A stretch of DNA of 44,484 nucleotides from NCBI GenBank assembly GCA_035626235.1, contig DASPOB010000008.1:1-44484 (forward strand). Reading direction: 5' to 3'. Position 1 is the stretch's first letter; every line of letters begins with the position of its first letter. Of this stretch, positions 16,597 through 25,148 are shown piece by piece. Both the position numbers and the translations under genes were made by a program. This DNA comes from DATFYP01 sp035626235 (GTDB lineage: Archaea > Thermoproteota > Nitrososphaeria > Nitrososphaerales > Gagatemarchaeaceae). The notes below the pieces were generated by a model, which worked only from the letters and a program-made list of their open reading frames with translations, was not told the origin of the DNA and did no database searches.

Positions 16597-17679
16597 CTAT
16601 GGGTTCTCGCGCAATAGTAGCGACCTTATTTGACCTGCGACGTCAATACCTTCGGTAAGCCTCTCCTTCTCGATCCAATACGGTTCGAGGATTGCCTCCA
16701 TGCATCCCGCTTCCCTCATTCTACTCAGCTTCTCGTAGCACTGCGTTCTCTCCCCGTATACCAGGGTCGCTTCTGCCAGTCTGTCCGGAACCCTGCTCAT
16801 GAGCCTCTCAAGCAGCTCTGGGTCCTTCTCGACTTCATGAGCCCGCAGTCTCGGGTGGTCCTCCCCCACTCCTGCCGCCCACTGAATGTCCGGAGCGTCG
16901 GCAAGGTATCTCTTCGCGGCGCGGAGAAGACGGGAGAACGCTCTCTCGTCTGGATTCCAAGGATAGAAGATTGAAGCGCAGCAAGCATGAAGACTTCGGG
17001 GGTTCCTCCCAAACTTCTTCATCCTCGCGTGAATCGAGAGAAGCGTCTTCCTATACGTCTCAGGAGTGTGCGACTCGGGCAGCCAACCGTCGGCGAGCTG
17101 CGCAGTAAGGCTGAGCATCCTTGGCCCGTAGGACGCCACATAGACAGGGATCTCGGTCTGGGGGAACAGCGGGGGCTGCGCGCCCTTCAGCGCAAAGTAC
17201 CTCCCGGAAAAGTCGGCCCTCTCTTTTTCCGCCCCCCAGAGCGCCCTTATCACGCGAATCCCCTCGTCCAGCCTGCCCACCGAGTGGTCAAGAGAGACAC
17301 CGAACGGGGACTGGGAAGGGCCTCCTCCTGCGCCCAGGCCTAGGATGACTCTACCAGGCGCCATGTGGCTGAGAGACGCGAAGGCGTGGGCGGTGACCAC
17401 AGGATGCCTCCGGAGCACATCTGTGACCATCGAACCGAGGCGCACAGAGCGAGTCTGTGTGGCTATGGCTGAAAGCGTCACGTAGAGCTCGGGCCACTTC
17501 GGACGGGGTGCTTCGTGATCGGGAAACCAGATGCCGTCAAGCCCTCTCTCTTCGCATCTCAGTGCCTCTCCAATGAGAGACTCGACTGTCGGAGAAGCCA
17601 GACTCCAGGAGATTTCGAACGGCTCGTTGGTCCGGGGCTTGGTCGTCGTCTTCACCTGTCTCGGAACTTCAGCCAACAT
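16597..17679 (-). CDS. F420-dependent-type luciferase-like (LLM) oxidoreductase
   Basis: 360-residue TIM-barrel protein of the luciferase-like monooxygenase superfamily. Seen: GLDGIWFPDH, RSVRLGSMVTDVLRRHPVV, the flavin/F420-phosphate loop region HMAPGRVILGLGAGGG, a DEGIRVIRALW helix and PVYVASYGPRML. The layout is closest to F420-using members such as methylene-tetrahydromethanopterin reductase and F420-dependent dehydrogenases; that cofactor choice is inferred. The substrate is unknown. The start ATG lies about 31 nt downstream of a TATA-like element (17706-17715), so the message is nearly leaderless. An N-terminal extension of about 20 residues precedes the first barrel strand. Confidence 0.85.
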   Translation of the reverse strand: MLAEVPRQVKTTTKPRTNEPFEISWSLASPTVESLIGEALRCEERGLDGIWFPDHEAPRPKWPELYVTLSAIATQTRSVRLGSMVTDVLRRHPVVTAHAFASLSHMAPGRVILGLGAGGGPSQSPFGVSLDHSVGRLDEGIRVIRALWGAEKERADFSGRYFALKGAQPPLFPQTEIPVYVASYGPRMLSLTAQLADGWLPESHTPETYRKTLLSIHARMKKFGRNPRSLHACCASIFYPWNPDERAFSRLLRAAKRYLADAPDIQWAAGVGEDHPRLRAHEVEKDPELLERLMSRVPDRLAEATLVYGERTQCYEKLSRMREAGCMEAILEPYWIEKERLTEGIDVAGQIRSLLLRENP

Positions 17680-17705
17680 ACCGGTTGCGTCAACCTGCCG
17701 GCGCC

Positions 17706-17715
17706 GATACTTAAC
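17706..17715 (-). promoter_or_regulatory. TATA-like element for the LLM oxidoreductase
   Basis: GTTAAGTATC on the minus strand, centred about 31 nt upstream of the ATG. Confidence 0.45.
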
Positions 17716-17780
17716 GGGTGTTGCAAGCGCCGATATGCTTGCCCGGGGCCCGTCACCTGGCCTGCCGTTGCTGACTAGGT

Positions 17781-18043
17781 CTATGGCCAGAGATCCCTTT
17801 CCTCGTCATCCGTGGACCGGCGTGGCTCTTGGGCCCGATTTCTGGTTGACCTGTCTCCGACGACAGAGAGCTTCTTGGTGACCCGCAGGAGACTGGCCGT
17901 GAAATGGTCCGTTTCCACGCTGTCGGCCATGGCGTACTCCATGCCGGGCATCTCCTGTATCTTCCATCCGAAAACTGAACTGTGGAACTTCCTGGCACGG
18001 GCCAGTCGTCTGCAGGTATCTCGAAGTGATGAACTTTGTCCAT
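17781..18043 (-). pseudogene. frameshifted, truncated glyoxalase/VOC-family gene
   Basis: An ATG at 18043 begins MDKVHHFEIPADD, the typical first strand of a vicinal-oxygen-chelate protein with a metal-ligand histidine. Near 18004 the reading must change frame: the second frame gives ARARKFHSSVFGWKIQEMPG and then MEYAMADSVETD, the next family segment. Adding one C after the second Asp codon would restore a continuous leucine-containing helix. Beyond the VETD segment the match fades, and the frame ends at a TAG at 17781-17783 without the second half of the domain. This is a decayed or mis-sequenced VOC gene. The remaining bases up to the tRNA (18044-18270) show nothing recognisable. Confidence 0.7.
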
Positions 18044-18270
18044 ACTCTCATGCTCGATTCACTTGCCTCATTGATCTTGTTCAACGGGGATGGCGTGGCC
18101 CGGAGTCGATCTCACCCATTCTGCGGATGGTCGTGTCTCCACGCGGTCTCTCACAGGGTCTGACTGACACGCATTCGTTCACGGACGGCGTCTCTGTCTT
18201 GCCTGCGCGCGCTTTCGCACTTGCCTCGATCCAGAATGGTCAGACAGGCATGGGCGTCAGAGAGGGCAGA

Positions 18271-18385
18271 TGGTGCGGGGGGTGGGACATTCGCCCGAAG
18301 CTTTCACTTCGGGATTCGAACCCACGAACCCCTAAGGGACGAGGTCCTAAGCCTCGCGCCGTTGACCAGGCTGGGCGACCCCCGC
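18271..18385 (-). tRNA. tRNA-Leu(UAG) with an intron in the T-arm
   Basis: On the minus strand, the 7-nt acceptor strand GCGGGGG (18385-18379) pairs with CCCCCGC (18281-18275), followed by discriminator A and an encoded CCA (18273-18271). The D-arm, the anticodon stem CGAGG/CCTCG around loop CTTAGGA (anticodon UAG), and a long leucine-type variable arm (CCC/GGG) are contiguous. The T-stem GTGGG and loop TTCGAAT (18325-18314) are then separated from the matching CCCAC (18286-18282) by 27 nt. Removing these restores a perfect T-arm and an 88-nt mature tRNA including CCA. The insert begins with a 7-bp hairpin, CCCGAAG/CTTCGGG (18313-18307 with 18300-18294). A repeated CCC makes the exact splice point ambiguous by up to 3 nt. 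Confidence 0.92.
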
Positions 18386-18410
18386 GGACGGCCGCGTGGC
18401 AGTCTGGTGA

Positions 18411-18420
18411 AACTATATTG
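18411..18420 (-). promoter_or_regulatory. TATA box for tRNA-Leu, overlapping the MFS stop codon
   Basis: CAATATAGTT on the minus strand, about 26 nt upstream of a start near 18390. It contains the TAG stop codon (18413-18415) of the preceding MFS gene. Confidence 0.55.
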
Positions 18421-19603
18421 CTTTACTGGCCCTCCTTGCAAGGTAGAGCCAGAGGGCGATGCTGGTGAGTGACGCGGCGGCGAAGATCGCCGTGGCCACC
18501 TCGAAGATGCCCGAAAGACCAGAGATGCGGTGTGCCAGGCTGGCTACCAGGGTCCCAACTGCCGTTCCCCCGCTGAGCATCACGCTGTAGAGTCCCATGG
18601 CCGACCCCCGCATCTCGTGCGCCGAGCGGTCCCCCACCGTGGCCAGTATCGACGGGACGAGGGCCGATGTGGCCAGGGCGAAGGCCCCGATGATGGGTAT
18701 GTTACGCAGGAACAAGGCCGTTCCCCCTGAAAATGTGACTGTCAACGAAACAAGGAGTCCCATTCCTCCCACGGCGCCGATGGCCAGCACCGTCGTCCTC
18801 CCGACCACGTCAGAGAGGGCCCCGAACCCTATTGACCCCATGCCGATTATCAGTACCCCAGCAATGAGGATTTCCGCGGTCAACCCGCTCCCTATCCCCA
18901 CCCTGGCGAAGGCCCTGGGGAGGAAGAACACCATCCCCAGCATGACGGTTACGGCGAGCCAAATCGGCATCGTCGCTTTCGTCCTCTCGTCGATGGACCT
19001 GAGGGGGTTCAATGTCAGCCTCCCACTCGGAGTCTCATGCGGTGGCTCTCTAAGCAAGAACGCTGCGAATACGAAGGCAACGGCCACCGTTGCCGCCGTC
19101 ACGAAGAAGGCTCCGCTCAACTCGCTCGCAAAGGCGGTGTCGAGCCTCGAACCTAGGGCCAGCCCGACGGCATAGCCGCCGACGTTCATGAAGTCGAAGG
19201 CTCCCATGCCCGCCCCCCTGTTCCTCTCCCCGGTGAGGTCGGTGATCATCGTTAGTGTCGAGACAGTGATTCCGGCCGCCGCCACCCCCATCAGAGCGTG
19301 CAGAGCACCGACAAGGTAGATGTCCCTGGAGAGCCCTATCAGGGCCATCAGGGCCGTCATGCACCCTACTGAGAGAACGAAGATCCTCTTCCTTCCCTTC
19401 GTGTCGCAAAGCCGTCCCGTCGGAAGAGCGGCCGCCGCCTCCAGCGCGGGGTAGAGAGCCAGCGCAACGGCGACCTGGATGTCGGAGGCCCCGCTGAGGT
19501 AGGTGGGAAAGACAATGATGATGACTCCGAAGCCGACCCGAGAAATGAGCATCGAAACGTAAAGGATGGCCAGGTCCCTCCTCGCCACTGGTCCGGCGTT
19601 CAC
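18413..19603 (-). CDS. MFS transporter (drug/multidrug type)
   Basis: 396-residue major facilitator with about 12 membrane helices. The motif-A-like loop is GRLCDTKGRKRIFV between helices 2 and 3, and the corresponding second-half loop is GALSDVVGRTTVLA. Length and a short central loop fit the 12-helix drug-efflux/multidrug branch more than the sugar porters; the substrate is unknown. The start is GTG, with a TATA-like element (19628-19637) about 28 nt upstream. Its last codons hold the promoter of the downstream tRNA-Leu, so the two are packed without spacer. Confidence 0.87.
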   Translation of the reverse strand: MNAGPVARRDLAILYVSMLISRVGFGVIIIVFPTYLSGASDIQVAVALALYPALEAAAALPTGRLCDTKGRKRIFVLSVGCMTALMALIGLSRDIYLVGALHALMGVAAAGITVSTLTMITDLTGERNRGAGMGAFDFMNVGGYAVGLALGSRLDTAFASELSGAFFVTAATVAVAFVFAAFLLREPPHETPSGRLTLNPLRSIDERTKATMPIWLAVTVMLGMVFFLPRAFARVGIGSGLTAEILIAGVLIIGMGSIGFGALSDVVGRTTVLAIGAVGGMGLLVSLTVTFSGGTALFLRNIPIIGAFALATSALVPSILATVGDRSAHEMRGSAMGLYSVMLSGGTAVGTLVASLAHRISGLSGIFEVATAIFAAASLTSIALWLYLARRASKAI

Positions 19604-19627
19604 GGTTTTCGGCCCTCAGCCCATCGC

Positions 19628-19637
19628 CTAATTAACC
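19628..19637 (-). promoter_or_regulatory. TATA-like element for the second MFS gene
   Basis: GTTAATTAGG on the minus strand, centred about 28 nt before the GTG start. The rest of 19604-19826 holds nothing recognisable. Confidence 0.5.
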
Positions 19638-19826
19638 GCTGCAATCCCGAGTGAAGGCGACAGACGGGCTCGCGGGTCCTTCATGACTCGTGACTGAGAC
19701 GTTTCCCTGGCCCGGCTCAGCAACGTGGCGCGGGCGAGGCGGCCGTCTCCAACCCCGAGGTCCATGCGCCGTGGGGGAGCGAAGACGTGACGAACGATCA
19801 AGCCAAGGATTGAGTGGTACCGGAAG

Positions 19827-20117
19827 TTAGCCGTGTCTCTTCTTGGCGGCTTCCTTGGCTTTCTTCGACTTGGCGGCCGCCCTCCTGTCGTCGTAGGTCC
19901 CGAGGGGCGCTTCCGACTCGACGTATCCGTGGTGAATCTCAATGGTCCTCCTTACAATGGCTTCGCTCTCTTCGTTTCTCCTTGCCAGCCTTATGGAGAG
20001 GTTCCGCCTGTCGAGCACCACCGCCTCGAGACCGGCCTGCTTCTTCAGCTCATCGGCTACCTCCCCCATGGCGTACTCGTTTCCGAATAGCCCTCTGATC
20101 TCCCACGTCTTCGCCAT
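19827..20117 (-). CDS. small conserved-looking protein with a lysine/alanine-rich tail
   Basis: 96 residues. The first 70 look like a compact alpha/beta domain: strand (TWEIRGLF), helix (YAMGEVADELKKQAG), two strands (EAVVLDRRNLSIRLARR) and helix (EESEAIVRRTIEIHHGY). The last 20 residues are a basic, probably disordered KSKKAKEAAKKRHG tail, which suggests nucleic-acid contact or interaction with an acidic partner. I do not recognise the family. The ATG is about 28 nt after a TATA-like element (20141-20149), which supports it as a real gene with its own promoter. Confidence 0.7.
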   Translation of the reverse strand: MAKTWEIRGLFGNEYAMGEVADELKKQAGLEAVVLDRRNLSIRLARRNEESEAIVRRTIEIHHGYVESEAPLGTYDDRRAAAKSKKAKEAAKKRHG

Positions 20118-20149
20118 GTGGTAGACGCCCGCCCTCGCCCGAATAAAAC

Positions 20150-22177
20150 CTAACTCCTTGTGCGCATCTGCGTGACCAGCTCCCCTGGCGTGCTCGCCGG
20201 GAGCTTGCAGGTGAAGTTCTCGCAGACGTAAGCCAGGGGCTTCGTTTCCGGTTCCCTTCCCTCGAGGAGCGAAGTCATTCTGGAAAGCCTGCCGTAGTTG
20301 GCCCTGTCAGCCACCATCAGAACCGCTGCAGGCTGGTAGCTCCCCGTGAAAGCCTCCACCAGTGACGACGCTGTCCCCCTGCTTGCCGCCGTTATGACGA
20401 CCTCCTTTACGCCATTTAGCAGGTTGTCCGCGACTGACATCATCAGGGCGTGCCCCGCTGGCTGCTCCACCAACCGGTCTCGGAAGCACCGCAACGTTTC
20501 CTCGGCAAGGTCCCTATACTTCGACTCCTGGGTCAATTCATAGAGCCTCAGCAGGTTTGCGGCTGCGACTGAGTTGCCCGACGGCGTGGGTCCATCGTAA
20601 CTCTCTTTCGTCTTTGGTAGCCTTGTCTCCTTGCTCGAGTAGAACCCTCCTCCCTCCGTGTCCATCAACCCCTGAATCATCTCTTCCGTGATCTGAATGG
20701 CCTCCTCAAGCCGCGTGGGGTCGGAAGTGGACTCGAACAGGTCCAGGAGACCCTGGCAGAGAAACGCGTAGTCCTCTAGCGTCCCTTCGACGCCCGCCTC
20801 TCCCCCTGCGTACCTTCTCATCAGGCGTCCGTCCCTGTGCAGTTCACCGAGGACAAAATCTGCCGCCCTCTCCGCGGTCCGGACATGGTCGGTCGCCCGG
20901 GCGACCCCACCGACGAATGCGAACGCTGAGATCGCGAGCCCGTTCCAAGACGTCACGATCTTGGTATCGATGGGAGGCCGGGGCCTCGTGCTCCTGACCT
21001 CATAGAGCCTAGCTTTCCACTCCTCCGCCTCTGCAGGGGAGGCGTCGGGTTCAGCCAGGTGTGGGATTGACCTCCCTCCCTCGAAGTTCCCTGACCTAGT
21101 CACGCCGTACGTCTTGCAGAACCTCTCCGCGTCGGCCTTCCCCAGGGCCGATTCCGCTTCGCCCGGGGTCCAGGTGTAGAACAGCCCCTCACCGTCAGCG
21201 CTGTCTGCGTCCTGCGCTGCGAAGAAGCCTCCTCTTCCGGACTCCATCTCGCGTTTCATCCAGCCTAGGGTCTCACCGGCTACCTTGACGTACAGGCCGT
21301 TCTTCGTCGCCTGGTACGCTTCCGCGTACACCTTTGCAAGGAGGGCGTTGTCGTACAACATCTTCTCGAAGTGCGGGACCTGCCAGTTGCGGTCCGTTGC
21401 GTACCTGTGGAATCCTCCCCCAACGTGGTCCCTTATTCCTCCTGAGGCGATGGAGTCCAGGGTTTTCGTCGCGGCCTTCATGGCGAGAGCACTTCCTGTC
21501 CTGAAGTTGTACCTTAGCATGAAAGAAACGGATAGGGGGAGGGGGAACTTGGGGGCCATGCCAAACCCCCCATGATTGAGGTCGAAGGAGGAAACCAGCG
21601 ACTGATAGGCCCCTTCAATCACATCCTTCGACAGCTTTCCTCCCGGCCGCACCGTCTCGGCCTGCAACGAAGCGCTCACCTGACTCGCCGTGGTCAGCGC
21701 CTCCTCTCTCCTTTCCCTCCAGATCTTGGCCACGAATTCCAGCGCCTGTCTGAAGCTCGGCATCCCGTACCTCGGCTCCTTGGGGAAGTAGGTCCCCGCG
21801 TAGAAGGGCTTCAAGTCTGGGGTGAGAAAGACGTTGAGCGGCCATCCTCCGCTCCCGGTCATCGCCTGGGCCGCGGTCATGAAATAGGCGTCGACGTCGG
21901 GCCTCTCTTCCCTGTCGACCTTGATGGGGATGAAGTTCTTGTTGATCAATTCGGCGGTCGCCCTGTCCTCGAATGATTCTCGCCGGAGGACGTGGCACCA
22001 GTGACAGGTGGAGTACCCTATGCTCAACAGGATTGGCTTGTTGTCGTTCTTGGCCTTCGCCAGGGCCTCTTGACCCCAGGGATACCAGTCCACTGGGTTG
22101 TACGCGTGCTCGAGCAGGTAGGGGCTCTTCTCGTTAGCTAGACGATTTGGCTTTCTGGATTCTGGTGCCGTAGACAC
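20150..22177 (-). CDS. thioredoxin-domain protein, YyaL/SPATA20 (DUF255) family
   Basis: 675 residues, full length for the family. The N-terminal DUF255 thioredoxin-like domain starts with ANEKSPYLLEHAYNPVDWYPWG and carries the CHWC redox motif (Cys58/Cys61) within GYSTCHWCHVLRRESF, where the more usual form has Met-Glu in place of Leu-Arg. GGWPLNVFLTP and FYAGTYFP follow. The C-terminal two thirds form an (alpha/alpha)6 barrel like that of glycoside hydrolases and epimerases (HVGGGFHRYATDR..., HFEKMLYDNALL). The cellular role of the family is poorly defined. The start is GTG directly after an in-frame TGA, about 23 nt after a TATA-like element (22196-22205). Confidence 0.9.
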   Translation of the reverse strand: MSTAPESRKPNRLANEKSPYLLEHAYNPVDWYPWGQEALAKAKNDNKPILLSIGYSTCHWCHVLRRESFEDRATAELINKNFIPIKVDREERPDVDAYFMTAAQAMTGSGGWPLNVFLTPDLKPFYAGTYFPKEPRYGMPSFRQALEFVAKIWRERREEALTTASQVSASLQAETVRPGGKLSKDVIEGAYQSLVSSFDLNHGGFGMAPKFPLPLSVSFMLRYNFRTGSALAMKAATKTLDSIASGGIRDHVGGGFHRYATDRNWQVPHFEKMLYDNALLAKVYAEAYQATKNGLYVKVAGETLGWMKREMESGRGGFFAAQDADSADGEGLFYTWTPGEAESALGKADAERFCKTYGVTRSGNFEGGRSIPHLAEPDASPAEAEEWKARLYEVRSTRPRPPIDTKIVTSWNGLAISAFAFVGGVARATDHVRTAERAADFVLGELHRDGRLMRRYAGGEAGVEGTLEDYAFLCQGLLDLFESTSDPTRLEEAIQITEEMIQGLMDTEGGGFYSSKETRLPKTKESYDGPTPSGNSVAAANLLRLYELTQESKYRDLAEETLRCFRDRLVEQPAGHALMMSVADNLLNGVKEVVITAASRGTASSLVEAFTGSYQPAAVLMVADRANYGRLSRMTSLLEGREPETKPLAYVCENFTCKLPASTPGELVTQMRTRS

Positions 22178-22195
22178 TCAGACCCTGCTTGCCTG

Positions 22196-22205
22196 CAATT
22201 AAACC
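22196..22205 (-). promoter_or_regulatory. TATA-like element for the YyaL-family gene
   Basis: GGTTTAATTG on the minus strand, centred about 23 nt upstream of the GTG start. The remainder of 22178-22465 shows no gene. Confidence 0.5.
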
Positions 22206-22423
22206 GCATCCTCGGACGCTGACGATTCGCCGACGCTACTATGAATCGGCCTGAAGCATCATGACGCTGTGGTCGTCAGACGGTCTCGCCGCGCATCGCG
22301 TTCCCTGCCCACGCCATCTCGGTGCAGGTCCCTCTGGCCGACGCCATCAAGCATGTCTTCTCATGAAGGTGGCGAGAACCGAAGCTGTCGCCAAGCCAGC
22401 ACTGGGAGGCCCGCGCCTCCGCA

Positions 22424-22434
22424 AATTCAAATAC
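22424..22434 (+). promoter_or_regulatory. TATA-like element for aconitase
   Basis: AATTCAAATAC, centred near 22429; predicted start near 22456, giving a leader of about ten bases with AAGGA next to the ATG. Confidence 0.45.
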
Positions 22435-22465
22435 GACCTAGGAGGGCTGGGCGAACGCGTAAGGA

Positions 22466-25108
22466 ATGTCGCTTGAAAGCGTCGGCGTAATCAAGGAGAA
22501 GATCGAGGGTCCGACAGGGACCGCGAGTTTCTTCAACATTCTCAAGCTCGAGGAGTCCGGTTTCGAACCCGCACGTCTGCCGTACTCGATTAGGGTCCTG
22601 CTGGAGAACGCCGCGAGGCATTCGGGGCGCGTACATGGCGCCCTGGAGGCCGTACGCTCGCTTGCTGCTTGGCCCGAGACCGTAGGAATGGAGATTCCTT
22701 TCATGCCTTACCGCGTGCTTCTCCAGGACTATACCGGCGTCCCCCTCGTCGTCGACCTCGCCGCGATGCGCGACGCCGCGGCCGCCGCGGGCCTCGACCC
22801 GGGGCGCGTCAACTCGAAGGTCCCCGTCGACCTCGTAATCGACCACTCGATTCAGGTGGACGCCTGGGGGTCTGAAGTGGCCTTCTCGACGAACCTGGAC
22901 AGGGAGTACGAGCGCAACAAAGAACGCTACGCCCTTCTGAAGTGGGCCCAGTCTGCGTTCAAGAACATGCGGGTCTTCCCCCCTGGCAAGGGCATCTGCC
23001 ATCAGTTCAACCTCGAGTACCTCTCCCAGGTCGTGACCACCAGCGACCGGACTGGTGAACTGCAAGCATTCCCTGACACTCTCGTCGGGACCGACTCTCA
23101 CACGACGATGGTCAACGGGCTCGGGATTCTGGGCTGGGGGGTGGGAGGAATCGAGGCAGAGGCGGTCATGCTGGGGGAGCCCTACCGCATGCCCATTCCG
23201 AAGGTCGTTGGAGTACGACTCGCGGGCGAGTTGCGGGAAGGGGTCACCACGACCGACCTCGTCCTTACGGTTACAGAGGCTCTGCGCGAGAGGGATGTAG
23301 TGGGCTCGTTCGTCGAGTACTTCGGGGATGGCTACCGGCGCCTCTCTGCCCAGGACCGGGCGACCTTGGGCAACATGTCCCCCGAGTACGGCGCCACGGT
23401 CGGGTTTTGCCCCGTTGACGACGCCACCCTGGCCTACCTCTCCGGGACCGCGCGCCCCCCGAAGCACGTGGAATTCGTGAGGGAGTACGCCACCCGGGCG
23501 GGGTTCCTCCTTGACGGCAAGGAACCCGAATACTCCGAAGTTGTCGTCATCGAACTGGACAAGGTCGAGCCGTCGGTGGCAGGGCCTCGAAATCCTGACG
23601 AACGCCGTCCGCTGAGGAGCGTCCCTTCTTTCGCCCGAAAGATGCTGGATGAGAAAAAGGCATCCGCGCTTGCAAAGGCCGGCGGCCTGGGCGACGGCTC
23701 CATCGTCATATCAGCGATAACCAGCTGCACCAACACGTCGAACCCGACCGTGATGATAGGCGCTGGTCTCCTGGCCAGGCACGCGGTCGAAGCGGGCTTG
23801 ACGGTCAAGCCTTGGGTGAAGCCGAGCCTTGCCCCAGGCTCGACTGTCGTTACCGATTACCTACAGAAAGCCGACCTGCTCGGCTACCTGTCAAGGCTCG
23901 GGTTCGCCCTCGTCGGCTACGGATGCACCACTTGCATCGGAAATAGCGGCCCGCTTTCGCCTGAGGTGGAACAGGCCATCAGGGCAGACGACCTGTACGC
24001 AGTTGCGGTGCTGTCGGGAAACCGGAACTTCGACGGACGCATACATCCCTTGGTGAAGGGCTCTTTCCTCATGTCGCCGATGCTCGTCGTCGCGTACGCC
24101 CTGGCAGGGAGGATTGACTTCGACTTTGCGGCCGCGCCCCTTGGGTCGGAGAAGGGAGGGAAGCCTGTCTTCCTCAAGGACATATGGCCGAGCCTGTCCG
24201 AGGTCAAGTCCACGGTCGAAACGTCGCTCAGCCCAGACCTGTACTCCCAGAGGTATGCAGACGCCATGAAGGGCGACGACCGCTGGGAGTCGCTTGCGGC
24301 TTACAGCGACGAGGTCTTCCGCTGGGACGCGGCGTCGACCTACGTGAGGCGGCCCCACTGGCTCTCGCCAAGCGAGAGGACTTCGGCGAAGAAGGATATC
24401 CTAGGGGCGAGGGCCCTCGCGGTCCTTCCAGACAAAGTGACCACTGACCACATCTCCCCCGCCGGCACCATACCGGTGGACAGCCCCGCGGGACAGTACC
24501 TGATCGGCCGGGGGGTCGAGATGATCAGGTTCAGCTCCTACGGGGCAAGACGCGGCAATCACGAGGTCATGGTTAGAGGAGGATTCAGCAACATCAGGTT
24601 GAAGAACGCCTTGGCAATGGGAAAGGAAGGGGGCTACTCAAGGCACCTTCCCTCGGGCAAGGTCATGCCGATTTATGATGCGGCCGTGAAGTATGGGGAA
24701 GAAAGGACCCCCCTGGTCATCCTGGCTGGCAAGCAGTACGGAATGGGGAGTTCCAGAGACTGGGCGGCGAAGGCCCCCAAGCTGCTGGGGGTCAGGGCCG
24801 TGATCGCTGAGGACTTCGAGAGGATACACAGAAGCAACCTAGTCGCAATGGGGGTGCTCCCGCTGCAGTTCAAGGAGGGAGAGGGGTGCCAGGCGCTCGG
24901 GCTGACCGGAGAGGAGACCTTCGACGTTCTCGGCGTCGAAAAGATGGCGGGCCCCAACGAGTCCCTCAAAGTCTCGGCGAGGAAGGACGGCAAGGAGAAG
25001 AACTTCACTGTCCTGTGCCGAGTGGACAACAAGACAGAGCTGGAGTACGTCGAGAAGGGCGGCGTCATTCCTTTCGTATTCGACAAACTCCTAACTTCCG
25101 TCCACTAA
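22466..25108 (+). CDS. acnA: aconitate hydratase, AcnA/IRP1 type
   Basis: 880-residue aconitase that interconverts citrate and isocitrate in the citric acid cycle. The 4Fe-4S ligands are visible: Cys421 in SCTNTSNP, and Cys487 and Cys490 in GYGCTTCIGNSGP. Other landmarks are GTDSHTTMVNGLGILGWGVGG, the long mobile linker, and the swivel-domain motif KQYGMGSSRDWAAKAPKLLG near residue 755. The length and domain order match the AcnA (IRP1-like) class and not the AcnB or split archaeal aconitases. The start is ATG. It is followed by ilvE, which appears to have a separate promoter in the 40-nt gap. Confidence 0.96.
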   Translation: MSLESVGVIKEKIEGPTGTASFFNILKLEESGFEPARLPYSIRVLLENAARHSGRVHGALEAVRSLAAWPETVGMEIPFMPYRVLLQDYTGVPLVVDLAAMRDAAAAAGLDPGRVNSKVPVDLVIDHSIQVDAWGSEVAFSTNLDREYERNKERYALLKWAQSAFKNMRVFPPGKGICHQFNLEYLSQVVTTSDRTGELQAFPDTLVGTDSHTTMVNGLGILGWGVGGIEAEAVMLGEPYRMPIPKVVGVRLAGELREGVTTTDLVLTVTEALRERDVVGSFVEYFGDGYRRLSAQDRATLGNMSPEYGATVGFCPVDDATLAYLSGTARPPKHVEFVREYATRAGFLLDGKEPEYSEVVVIELDKVEPSVAGPRNPDERRPLRSVPSFARKMLDEKKASALAKAGGLGDGSIVISAITSCTNTSNPTVMIGAGLLARHAVEAGLTVKPWVKPSLAPGSTVVTDYLQKADLLGYLSRLGFALVGYGCTTCIGNSGPLSPEVEQAIRADDLYAVAVLSGNRNFDGRIHPLVKGSFLMSPMLVVAYALAGRIDFDFAAAPLGSEKGGKPVFLKDIWPSLSEVKSTVETSLSPDLYSQRYADAMKGDDRWESLAAYSDEVFRWDAASTYVRRPHWLSPSERTSAKKDILGARALAVLPDKVTTDHISPAGTIPVDSPAGQYLIGRGVEMIRFSSYGARRGNHEVMVRGGFSNIRLKNALAMGKEGGYSRHLPSGKVMPIYDAAVKYGEERTPLVILAGKQYGMGSSRDWAAKAPKLLGVRAVIAEDFERIHRSNLVAMGVLPLQFKEGEGCQALGLTGEETFDVLGVEKMAGPNESLKVSARKDGKEKNFTVLCRVDNKTELEYVEKGGVIPFVFDKLLTSVH

Positions 25109-25113
25109 CACAA

Positions 25114-25123
25114 TTGTTATAAT
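25114..25123 (+). promoter_or_regulatory. TATA box for the aminotransferase gene
   Basis: TTGTTATAAT, about 28-30 nt before ATG 25149. It overlaps the earlier in-frame ATG at 25122, which therefore cannot be the start of this transcript. Confidence 0.55.
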
Positions 25124-25148
25124 GTGCAGCCTAAGGCTGGCTCGGAGA

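Noticed and set aside
17812..18468. 218-codon plus-strand frame
   Set aside because: It runs through the antisense of tRNA-Leu and of the VOC remnant and has no family features.
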